Assembly (NCBI GenBank): GCA_003447545.1
Contig: DLYX01000626.1
Coordinates: 1 to 10,133 of the forward strand
Source of the DNA: Deltaproteobacteria bacterium
GTDB taxonomy: Bacteria; Desulfobacterota; Binatia; UBA12015
DNA: 10,133 nucleotides
Reading direction: 5' to 3'
The first letter of the stretch is position 1. Each line of letters begins with the position of its first letter. A program made the translations under genes and the position numbers. The notes beneath the pieces are model-generated. The model searched no databases, had not been told where the DNA came from, and saw only the letters and a list, made by a program, of their open reading frames with translations. Below, piece after piece: positions 1 to 8,200 of the stretch.

Positions 1-1
1 G

Positions 2-600
2 CTCCACGAGGCGCCGCGCGCTGACGGCACCGAGATCGAAGATCTGCTGCTCTGTGCTCTAGGGCGCGTTTTCTCTGCGTGGACGGGTGCCGCGAGAGTG
101 GCGGTGGATGTCGAGGGGCATGGTCGATCGGAGATTTCGGACGATATCGATCTGACCAGAACTGTGGGCTGGTTTACCACCCAGTTCCCCGTCCTTTTGG
201 GCAGCGACGGACAAAACCTGGCGGACGATATCGAAAATACCAAGGAGATGCTGCGCGGAATTCCTCGGGGAGGCTTCGGCTTCGGCCTTCTGCGCGAGCA
301 GGGCAGTACCCGAGGCCTCGTGCAGCCCGGAGTGGCGTTCAACTATCTGGGCCAGCTCGATCACGTTCTGGCGCCGGGTTCCGGGATTCGTCTATCGGAT
401 GCAGACATCGGTCCTCTGCGGGATCCGGCCTCCGCGCGTCCTTATATCCTCGAGTTGAACGGTCGTGTCGAGGAAGGGCTGCTGCGAGTCGCCTGGACCT
501 ATGGCTCAGAGCTTCACGACGCCGCTACCGTCAACGCCCTCGCCAGTGCCTATCTGGATGAACTTCGCAGCATCGTTACGCATTGCCTGACACCAGGCGT
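2..600 (+). other. Epimerization (E) domain, C-terminal portion, of the preceding module
   Basis: This is the last part of an E domain that converts the residue loaded by the upstream, unseen module to the D form. Visible core motifs are VEGHGR (110-127), which carries the conserved glutamate, RTVGWFT (158-178) and FNYLG (338-352). The N-terminal half, with the HHxxxDG histidines, is outside the window. A DFPLA linker at 620 follows, the same signature seen after the two other E domains here. The identity of the epimerized residue cannot be read because its A domain is upstream. Confidence 0.93.
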
Positions 601-3600
601 CGGCCGGCAAACGCCCTCGGACTTTCCGTTGGCGCAGCTCTCGCGCGATACGCTGGACGAAATCCTGGCAGAGGTCGGGGGCGAGTTGGAGGATATTTAC
701 CCGGTGAACCCGATGCAGGAGGGACTCCTCCTGCAGAGCGAACTGGATCAGCAGGGCGGCGCCTATATCGAGCAATTGGCGATCGAGTTGCATGGCCCTG
801 TTCATGTCGGGGCTCTGGAAAAAGCATGGGCGCACGCCGTACAACAATACGAAACTCTTCGTTCCTGCTTTGTCCGGGACGCGGATGGGCAAGGGTTTCA
901 GGTGGTGCGGAAGTCGGTGCCGGTTTCCCTGATTTCGGTCGCCGTTCATGCGACCTCGGCCAGCGAGCGTTCTCGCGAGCTCGACGAATTTCTTCGACGA
1001 GACCGACAACGCAGCTTTACACCTGCGCGGGCGCCCTTGTTTCGTCTCCATCTCGTAAGTCATACATCGGAGCGACAAGTTCTGGTTTTGACCCACCATC
1101 ACGCGATTCTGGACGGCTGGAGCATTCCGATCCTGCTCGCCGAGGTGCAACGAGCCTACGAGGATTTCGAAGCGGGGCACAAGCTGGAGGTATCCTCTCG
1201 AGCCCGCTACCGCGACTACGCAGACTGGTTGTTGCAATCGAAGGATAGCGAATCAGCCGACAGGTTCTGGGATCAGGAGCTCTCCGGATTTACGGAAGCC
1301 AGCCAAATTGTCGGAAAGTCCGCAACGAGGTCTGCTGCGGCGTGGGATCGAGTCGATATCCGCCTGTCGGTCGAGAATACTCGAGGGCTTGAGGGTCTCG
1401 CGCGCGACGAAAAAGTCACTCTCGGTACCTTGGTTCAGGCGGCATGGGCGCTTCTGCTTTCTCATTATGCGAGCAGCCGGGATATTCTCTTCGGGATCAC
1501 GGTTTCGGGTCGACCGACCGATTTGAACCGAGTGGACGAAATGGTGGGACTCTTTATCAATACGCTCCCCCTGCGTCTCGACGTACCGCCAGAGGCCGGC
1601 CTGGGCTCGTGGCTTCGTGAAGTGCAGACTTCGGGGGCCGCTCTGCGTGATTGGGAGCATGTGCCCCTCTCGCGGATTCAGCGCCGTGCGGAGGTGCCGC
1701 GTGGCCAGCCTCTTTTCGAGACCTTGCTCGCCGTCGAAAATTACCCTCTGGAATCTGTGGTTGGCGAAGGGGGTGCTCTGAATACCGGGGCGATCGATTA
1801 CGCGGGACAGACCCATTATCCGATCACGATCGTCGCGTCGCCGGGCACGGAACTCGGAATTCGGTTGACCGTAGATGCGGCGCGATTTGGCGTCGGTTTT
1901 GCGGAGCGAGTAGGCGAAGAGTTGCGCGAGGTGCTCCTGCGGATGACGGCTGCACCGAAGAGCCGTTTGATCGATCTGGCGGGAGCCGGCTATGTGCCCG
2001 AGGTGGCCGCGGAAGCAGCCCGGGAAGCAGCGCCTGGCGCTGCGAGCACCGAGGCGAGTTTGGCGGAGCGTTTCACCAAGTGGGCGGAGCAGCGCCCCGA
2101 GGCAATCGCACTGGAATGCGAGGGTCGGACGCTGAGCTACGGGGAGCTTGCGGCGCAAGCCGAGCGAATCGCGGCGGGCCTGCAGGCGCGCGGGATCGGC
2201 GTGGAGAGCCGTGTGGGTCTTTATCTGGAGCGCAGCCCGGCGATGGTGGCGACGATCCTGGGCGTGCACAAGGCCGGCGCGGCCTACGTGCCGGTGGATG
2301 CGCACCAGCCGCGCGAGCGAGTGGAGTATATCTTCGCCGACGCAGGGGTGGACCTTGTGGTGAGCGAAGGAGAGCTGTCGGCAGGTCTGCCGGAGCTGAC
2401 GGCAGACCATGTTGACGTAGCCGAGCTGTTGACGAGCGAGCAGGCGTATCAGGCAGTGAATGTGCCGCCAGAGGCATTGGCGTATGTGATCTATACGTCT
2501 GGCTCGACGGGACGACCGAAGGGAGCGTTGGTCGAGCAGCGACAGATGAGTCGACTGTTTCGTGCGTGCGAGGAGCGGATGAGCTTCGGGCCGGAAGATG
2601 TATGGACGCTGTTTCACTCCTACGGGTTTGATTTCTCGGTCTGGGAGCTTTGGGGCGCGCTGGGCAATGGCGGACGCGTGGTGGTGGTGCCGTATTGGGT
2701 GAGCCGTGACACGCAGGCGTTCTACGACCTTGTGGTCTCGGAGCAGGTAACAGTGCTGAGCCAGACGCCGTCGGCCTTCGGGACGTTTATGGCGGAGGAT
2801 GCCGAGCGCGGCTGTGATCTGTCGCTGCGCTACGTGGTGTTTGGGGGCGAAGCCTTGGAGCCGCGCCGTCTGGAAGCATGGTCGGAGCGCCATGGGACCG
2901 AGCGGCCGCAGCTGATCAATATGTACGGGATCACCGAGACGACGGTGCATGTGACGTATGCGGAGATCGGGAGCGAGGAGATTGCCGCGAGTGGCAGCTG
3001 GATCGGGGAAGGCTTGCCGGACCTGACGACCTGGGTGCTCGACGGCGAGCAGCGAGCGTTGCCGATCGGTGTGGAAGGTGAGTTGTATGTGGGCGGCGCG
3101 GGCTTGTGCCGCGGCTATCTGGGGCGTGGTGGACTGACGGCCGAGCGTTTTGTGCCGCACCCCTACGAGGACGGGACGCGATTGTACCGGACGGGAGATA
3201 TTGTCTGCCGACGGGAAGATGGAAGTCTTCGGTATGTGGGTCGTCGAGACGGTCAGATCAAGCTACGCGGGCACCGGATCGAATTGGGCGAGATCGAAGC
3301 TGCGATGCGCGAGTTGCCCGGGGTGGAAGAGGCAGTAGCGACGCTTCGCGAGGATGGCGAAGCGAAACGACTGGTGGGCTACGTGGTTGGCACGGCGGAT
3401 GCGGAAGATGTGCGCACGGGTCTGGGCCGGGAGTTGCCCGGCTATATGATACCGAATGCGGTGGTGAGTCTGGAGGCTCTGCCGCTGACGGGCAACGGCA
3501 AGGTGGATCGCCGGTCGCTGCCGGCACCGGAGCAGCAGCGTGAGACGTATGCGGTGCCGGAGAATGAAGTTGAGACGGCCTTGTCGGAGATCTGGTCGGA

Positions 3601-5206
3601 GGTGCTGGGCGTCGAGCAGGTGAGTCGATTTGACGACTTCTTTGCTCTCGGCGGTGATTCCATCCTCTCGATTCAAGTGGTGAGCCGCGCGCAGCGACGC
3701 GGGATCTTCCTGACCCCTCGAGATGTTTTCGACGCCGAGAATCTGCAGGCGCTCGCTCTTCTGGCGCGGGATACGCCAGTCGTCGAGGCGGAGCAGGGCG
3801 AGATCGTTGGTCGACTGTCCCCGACGCCGATTCTCAAATGGTTTGAAGCGATCGAGCAGCCGGATCCTGCGCATTGGAATCAGGCGCTTTTACTGGGCCT
3901 CGCCAACGCATTGGACCCCAGCACGTTGCGGCGCGCTCTGTCCGTTCTGCAGGAGCACCATGATGCCCTGCGGCTCTCTCGCAAGGGCGCGGAGGGTCAT
4001 TGGGTCCAGCGGAGTGTGGCGGAATCCGAACCACCGCCGCTGGAAGAGATTGCCCTGGCCGGGACGATTGGTCCCGAGACCACGGCCAGGATCGAGGCGG
4101 CCTGCGCCGCAGCCCAGATGTCGCTGGATCTCGAGAACGGCCGCATCTTCCGTGCGATCTATTTCCACGGGGAAGGGACGGGAGCCGATCGTCTATTCCT
4201 GGTGGCGCATCATGCGGCCGTCGATGGGGTTTCGTGGCGGATTTTGATCGAGGATCTCGCGGCTGTCTATTGGCAGTTGTCCTTGGGCGAGGCGCCCGGA
4301 CTCCCCCCGAAAACCACCTCCTTCCTCGCATGGAGCGAGCGACTGCATACCTATGCCTTGTCGGAGGAAGTCGCGCGAGAGACCGCCTACTGGAGCGCCC
4401 TCCCATGGGAGGATGTACGCGGTCTCCCGATCGATACCTTCGGGGCCAATACGGAGTCCACCGCACGAGAAGTCGTCATTGAGCTTGGGGAGTCCGATAC
4501 CGAAGACCTGCTCAAGGCTCTGCCCTTGCGATGGGATGCGTCGATCGAGGCGGCACTCCTGGTGGCGGTGGAGCGCGGATTACGGCGTTGGATCGGCCCG
4601 GGCGCTCTGCTGGTGGATGTCGAGGGCCACGGCCGGGAGGATCTGTTCTCCGACGTGGACCTGAGTCGTACCGTCGGCTGGTTTACATCACAGTACCCGG
4701 TGCTTCTCGATTCCGAGCACGGCGCGATTCAGGACGATGTGCGTGCAATGGCGTCTTCGCTGAAGGCGACGCCGCATAAGGGCATGGGTTGGGGGCTATT
4801 GCGGCGTCTTGGCGCCGAGGGCCTTTCGCGCGAACTGCAGCTCCTTCCCGAGGCAAGCGTCAGCTTCAACTATTTGGGTCGGCTGGACCGGGCGCTTCCG
4901 GGCTCTTCGGATATCGTGAGAGCGACAGAGCCGATTGGTCCCCTGCGGCATCCGCTGGCCAACCGCCCCTATCTTCTCGACGTTCTCGCACAAATTGAGG
5001 ATGGCCGTCTCCGCGTGCAGTGGATTTTCAGCGAGGCGATTCACTCCCCTGCGACCATCGAAGCCGCGGCCGCCGAATTCTCGGCGCAGCTTAAAAGTCT
5101 GGTTGGTCTCGCCGGATCAGCTGCACCTGAAGTGGGGGACTTCCCGCTGGCGAGGGGGTTGGGCGAAGACGCTCTGTCGGCTATCTTGGCTCAGGTCAAG
5201 GGCTGA
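2..5206 (+). CDS. Non-ribosomal peptide synthetase, 5' end missing: (E)-C-A(Thr)-T-E
   Basis: This is a cytosolic multimodular enzyme that adds one residue, predicted threonine, to a growing peptide and converts it to the D form. The frame is open from the left edge, so 1734 residues are visible and the true start lies upstream. The GTG at 98 is an internal valine inside an E-domain motif, not a start. Domains in order: end of an E domain (2 to ~600), C (~690-2000), A (~2050-3510), T (~3550-3790), E (~3815-5130), then a short tail to TGA at 5204-5206. All core motifs are intact: HHAILDG at 1097, YTSGSTGRPKG at 2492, YRTGD at 3185, LGGDS at 3647, HHAAVDG at 4208. There is no thioesterase, so the chain must pass to another protein, most likely the one starting at 5208. 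The A-domain stretch has codon use unlike the rest of the gene. NRPS identity is certain; the product is unknown. Confidence 0.97.
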   Translation, partial: LHEAPRADGTEIEDLLLCALGRVFSAWTGAARVAVDVEGHGRSEISDDIDLTRTVGWFTTQFPVLLGSDGQNLADDIENTKEMLRGIPRGGFGFGLLREQGSTRGLVQPGVAFNYLGQLDHVLAPGSGIRLSDADIGPLRDPASARPYILELNGRVEEGLLRVAWTYGSELHDAATVNALASAYLDELRSIVTHCLTPGVGRQTPSDFPLAQLSRDTLDEILAEVGGELEDIYPVNPMQEGLLLQSELDQQGGAYIEQLAIELHGPVHVGALEKAWAHAVQQYETLRSCFVRDADGQGFQVVRKSVPVSLISVAVHATSASERSRELDEFLRRDRQRSFTPARAPLFRLHLVSHTSERQVLVLTHHHAILDGWSIPILLAEVQRAYEDFEAGHKLEVSSRARYRDYADWLLQSKDSESADRFWDQELSGFTEASQIVGKSATRSAAAWDRVDIRLSVENTRGLEGLARDEKVTLGTLVQAAWALLLSHYASSRDILFGITVSGRPTDLNRVDEMVGLFINTLPLRLDVPPEAGLGSWLREVQTSGAALRDWEHVPLSRIQRRAEVPRGQPLFETLLAVENYPLESVVGEGGALNTGAIDYAGQTHYPITIVASPGTELGIRLTVDAARFGVGFAERVGEELREVLLRMTAAPKSRLIDLAGAGYVPEVAAEAAREAAPGAASTEASLAERFTKWAEQRPEAIALECEGRTLSYGELAAQAERIAAGLQARGIGVESRVGLYLERSPAMVATILGVHKAGAAYVPVDAHQPRERVEYIFADAGVDLVVSEGELSAGLPELTADHVDVAELLTSEQAYQAVNVPPEALAYVIYTSGSTGRPKGALVEQRQMSRLFRACEERMSFGPEDVWTLFHSYGFDFSVWELWGALGNGGRVVVVPYWVSRDTQAFYDLVVSEQVTVLSQTPSAFGTFMAEDAERGCDLSLRYVVFGGEALEPRRLEAWSERHGTERPQLINMYGITETTVHVTYAEIGSEEIAASGSWIGEGLPDLTTWVLDGEQRALPIGVEGELYVGGAGLCRGYLGRGGLTAERFVPHPYEDGTRLYRTGDIVCRREDGSLRYVGRRDGQIKLRGHRIELGEIEAAMRELPGVEEAVATLREDGEAKRLVGYVVGTADAEDVRTGLGRELPGYMIPNAVVSLEALPLTGNGKVDRRSLPAPEQQRETYAVPENEVETALSEIWSEVLGVEQVSRFDDFFALGGDSILSIQVVSRAQRRGIFLTPRDVFDAENLQALALLARDTPVVEAEQGEIVGRLSPTPILKWFEAIEQPDPAHWNQALLLGLANALDPSTLRRALSVLQEHHDALRLSRKGAEGHWVQRSVAESEPPPLEEIALAGTIGPETTARIEAACAAAQMSLDLENGRIFRAIYFHGEGTGADRLFLVAHHAAVDGVSWRILIEDLAAVYWQLSLGEAPGLPPKTTSFLAWSERLHTYALSEEVARETAYWSALPWEDVRGLPIDTFGANTESTAREVVIELGESDTEDLLKALPLRWDASIEAALLVAVERGLRRWIGPGALLVDVEGHGREDLFSDVDLSRTVGWFTSQYPVLLDSEHGAIQDDVRAMASSLKATPHKGMGWGLLRRLGAEGLSRELQLLPEASVSFNYLGRLDRALPGSSDIVRATEPIGPLRHPLANRPYLLDVLAQIEDGRLRVQWIFSEAIHSPATIEAAAAEFSAQLKSLVGLAGSAAPEVGDFPLARGLGEDALSAILAQVKG
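692..2000 (+). other. Condensation (C) domain, DCL type, of the threonine module
   Basis: This domain forms the peptide bond between the upstream D-configured peptidyl chain and the threonine on the next carrier domain. The opening motif YPVNPMQEGLLLQS (from 698) and the active-site HHAILDG (1097-1117, flanked by an extra His and by Gly-Trp) are present, as is a VGLFINTLPLR motif near 1546-1578. The YPxxPMQEG form of the first motif and the position directly after an E domain are characteristic of DCL condensation domains, which take a D-residue donor and an L-residue acceptor. The subtype is inferred from motif and context, not from a phylogeny. Confidence 0.92.
2050..3510 (+). other. Adenylation (A) domain, predicted threonine
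   Basis: This domain activates an amino acid with ATP and loads it on the following carrier. Core motifs: YTSGSTGRPKG (2492-2524), FDFSVWE (2627-2647), NMYGITETT (2918-2944), YRTGD (3185-3199), GRRDGQIKLRG (from 3239) and NGKVD with the catalytic Lys (codon 3500). By hand alignment to GrsA PheA, the specificity residues are D235 (2630), F236 (2633), W239 (2642), S278 (2759), V299 (2837), G301 (2843), M322 (2921), V330 (2945), H331 (2948) and K517 (3500). The established Thr code is DFWNIGMVHK; this one differs at two positions, both conservative. Threonine is therefore the best prediction, with a threonine-like residue as the alternative. Codon usage differs clearly from the flanking domains. 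Confidence 0.88.
3550..3790 (+). other. Thiolation / peptidyl carrier (T) domain
   Basis: This domain carries the threonyl or peptidyl group on a phosphopantetheine arm. The signature FDDFFALGGDSILSIQVV begins at 3629; the modified serine is codon 3659-3661. The GGDS form, rather than GGHS, is the version usually found in carrier domains followed by an E domain, which matches the layout here. A phosphopantetheinyl transferase is needed but none is visible in this window. Confidence 0.93.
3815..5130 (+). other. Epimerization (E) domain of the threonine module
   Basis: This domain epimerizes the alpha carbon of the carrier-bound threonyl peptide; from L-Thr this would give D-allo-Thr. All E-domain landmarks are present: a PTPILKWFE opening followed by HWNQ, HHAAVDGVSW (4208-4237) with the catalytic His, VEGHGRE (4619-4639) with the conserved Glu, RTVGWFT (4667-4687) and FNYLG (4865-4879). 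It is told apart from a C domain by VDGVSWR, VEGHGR and RTVGWFT. It is the last domain of protein 1, ending in a DFPLA linker and a short tail that probably serves as the docking donor for protein 2. Confidence 0.93.
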
Positions 5207-5207
5207 G
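5198..5207 (+). promoter_or_regulatory. Ribosome binding site and coupled stop/start of the second NRPS gene
   Basis: AAGGG at 5198-5202 lies 5 nt ahead of ATG 5208 and overlaps the last codons of gene 1. The stop TGA (5204-5206) and the start are separated by one G. This favours translational coupling and one shared transcript, so the two proteins would be made in similar amounts. There is no room for a promoter or terminator between the genes. Confidence 0.7.
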
Positions 5208-8200
5208 ATGGCGGACTCCCCGGAAATCGACGCCACCTACTCACTCACCCCACTCCAGCAAGGACTGCTCTTTCACAGTCTATGGGAACCGGGCGCGCGG
5301 AGTTATTTTACCCAGATTCGACTCGAGATCGCCGGAGCCCTGGACGTCGCAGCCTTCCGGCGGGCTTGGGAGAACCTTCTGCGGCACCATCCGACGCTGC
5401 GCACCGCATTCGTCTGGGAGGACCTTCCGGAGCCTTTTCAGGTGGTCCGCTCGGCAGGGGCCGTCAAACTGCCCTTCGTGGAGTTGGATTGGCGTTCGAT
5501 GGATCCGGCGAACGAGACGGAGGCTCTCGATCAATTCTTTTGCGCCGATTACGAAAAGGGTTTCGACCTCGCGCGTGCGCCTCTGATGCGAATGACTCTA
5601 CTGCGCCTCGAGGAGGAGAGGTTCTGCCTCGTTTGGAGTCACCACCATCTCATCCTCGACGGTTGGTCTCTGCCCCTCCTGCTCGAAGACGTATTGGTCG
5701 GCTACGAAAGACTTCGTGCGGGTGAGCCAGCGCAGCTTGTCGACAGGAGACCCTTTCGCGACCATATCGCGCGCCTGCAGGCCGGTGATAGCGGTGAAGC
5801 AGAAAAGCATTGGCGAACTCTGCTGGCCGGTTATGTCATCCCGACCGAGAAGCCCCGCACGCCGAATCAAGGCTACCGCGAATTACGGACAAGCTTGTCT
5901 GCAGAGGTCTCGCACCGTCTGGTAGCGTGGGCTCGTAGCCGTCGTCTGACGCTCAACACGCTGGTGCAGGCCGCATGGTTTCTCGCCCGTTCGCGGCGCA
6001 CCGGAGTGCAGGATCTTGTTTTCGGGGTAACGACTTCCGGTCGGTCGGCTGACCTCGCCGGTGCGGAGAGTATGGTCGGTCTCTTCATCAATACGCTTCC
6101 CCTGCGTGTCGAGATGGACGCATCGCGTCCGCTGGAAGATTGGCTACGCGATATTCAGGGGCAGACACTGGATTTGCGGCGCTTCGAGCATACCGGGCTG
6201 GCGCAGGTGCAGTCGTGGGCAGAAATTTCTTCCGGAACCCCGCTCTTCGATAGTGTTGTCGTTTTCGAGAGCTATCCCCTCGACCCGGCATTGCTGAACG
6301 GAGATGGTCCGCTCAAGCTGGGGATCCTGGAGATGGACCCCGAGCAACCGAGCGCAGGGCTGGCTGCCGAGCGGAATAATTATCCGCTGACTCTAGTCGT
6401 GTTCCCGGGGGACGAGATCCTGCTCATGCTCGCGCAGGACCGTGCACGGGTTTCGGACGCGGAGGCCGACGCGCTGCTGGAGGAAGTCGTCAATATCCTG
6501 ACCTCCTTCGAAGCCGAGAGCGCCCTCGAACTCGGGGAGATGCAGCAGATGCCCCACGAGGAGCACCAGCGTTTGTTGGATTGGGGGCGAGGGAAGGAAA
6601 ATCTTGCAGAGCCGTCAATGTCGGTGCCGCTGCAGTTCTCGAGCATCGCGCGCGAGTTCGCTGAGAAGAGCGCGGTTCTCGAGCCGGACGGGCGCCGCAT
6701 CAGCTACGGCAGTCTCGAGAATCTGGCGCGCGCGACGACGCGCGAACTCCGCCTGGCAGGCATCGGTCCGGGCGATGTAGTCGCGCTCGAAATCGAGCGT
6801 GGAGCTTTGTTTTTGGCAAGCCTGCTTGGTGTTTGGGGCGCCGGTGCGAGCTACGTCGCGCTCGATCCGACACAACCCTTGGTGCGTCGGCGCTGGATGC
6901 TGTCCGATAGCGGATCTCGTTGTGCGATCAGTAATCTTGGAGAGCGGTCCGCGACTGGCGGGCAAATCCCTGTCCTGCGGCCTGCCGTCCCGGGGCCTCT
7001 CGGTGAGGTGCCCCTGCACAAACCTTCCTCCGGGGAGACTGCCTATATCCTCTACACCTCGGGTTCCACCGGGAAACCGAAAGGCGTGCGTGTCAGCCAC
7101 GGTGCTCTCACAAATTATCTTTCGAGCATTGTGGATCTGATCGATCTGCGGCCCGGTATGAACCACGCATGGTTGACGACGCCCGGTGCCGACCTCGGCC
7201 ATACGAGTGTCTTTGGCAGTCTGGTGACAGGAGGATCCCTTTCGGTTCTCGAAGAATCTCGCAGCGTCGATGGCAAGGCCCTTGGCGCGCTGGCACCTGA
7301 TGTTCTCAAGGTGGCGCCATCTCATCTGCGCGCACTTTTGGGAACCGGCGATCCGAAAGAGGTTCTGCCTCGGGATCGTCTGGTCCTGGGCGGCGAATCT
7401 CTACCGCCGGGCCTTCTCGAAGAAGTTCATGCCTGCCGACCGGACCTGCAGGTCTTCAATCATTATGGGCCTACGGAGACGACAGTCGGCGTGGTGGCGC
7501 AGGCCTGTTCCTTTGCCCCGCAGGAACGATTGCCGATCGGCCGACCATTGGCTCATGCGGCCGCTTATGTCGTGGATCCGTCAGGAGGGCTTGTCGCTGA
7601 AGGTGTGGCGGGCGAGCTCTGGGTGGGTGGACCGAGCCTCGCGGAGGGGTACCAGGGTCGGGCGGCCGAGACTGCGTCTCGCTTTGTTCCGGATCGTTGG
7701 AGCAAGGTGCCCGGCGCGCGGGTTTATCGCACGGGCGATCGTGCTCTCTGGCGAGATGGAGACCTCTATTTCCTTGGTCGGACCGATGGCCAGATCAGCC
7801 TGCATGGAAATCGGATTGAATCGGAAGAGGTCGAACGCGCGATTGAGCGAGAAGTCGGCGTAATCGAAGCTGCCGTTGCGGTGCATGCCAATCAGTTGGT
7901 CGCGTATGTCGTTCTGGAGGGCGGTTACGAGGGGACATCTGACAATATCCGCCGAGCTCTGGTCTCGCATTTGCCGACGGCTCTGATTCCCTCCCGTTGG
8001 GAAGAATTGGACGAGCTACCGGTGACGGCAAACGGGAAGCTGGATCGAGCCAGTCTGGCCGCGCCAGGCTCCGTGCGGAAACGCGACGAGATGACGACAA
8101 TGCCCGTCGGGGCGCTTGAAGAACTTCTCGCCTCGATCTGGAGCGAAGTCCTCGCTCTCGACGCGGTTGGTCGGGAGGAGAACTTCTTTACTCTCGGGGG

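Noticed and set aside
583..1248. Overlapping + strand and - strand frames in the C domain region (e.g. 583-1248 +, 506-1237 -)
   Set aside because: They overlap a complete, motif-bearing C domain in another frame and show only low-complexity Arg/Ala/Pro-rich sequence.
1541..1581. DNA repeats between the two C domains (1541-1581 and 6073-6114) and among the three E domains
   Set aside because: These are homologous core motifs of the same domain families with synonymous differences, not separate repeat elements.
1253..3160. Long 635-codon open frame on the minus strand
   Set aside because: It lies fully antisense to the C and A domains of gene 1, whose motifs are all intact in the + frame. 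The translation is rich in Arg, His and Gln with no recognisable domain, typical of an antisense shadow in GC-rich coding DNA with strong codon bias.
98..5206. GTG at 98 as the start of gene 1
   Set aside because: The same frame is open to the left edge and encodes E-domain sequence before and across this codon; it is an internal valine twelve bases before the VEGHGR motif.
5203..5208. Promoter or terminator between the two genes
   Set aside because: Only one base separates stop and start, and no inverted repeat with a T-run or promoter-like pair was seen around the junction.
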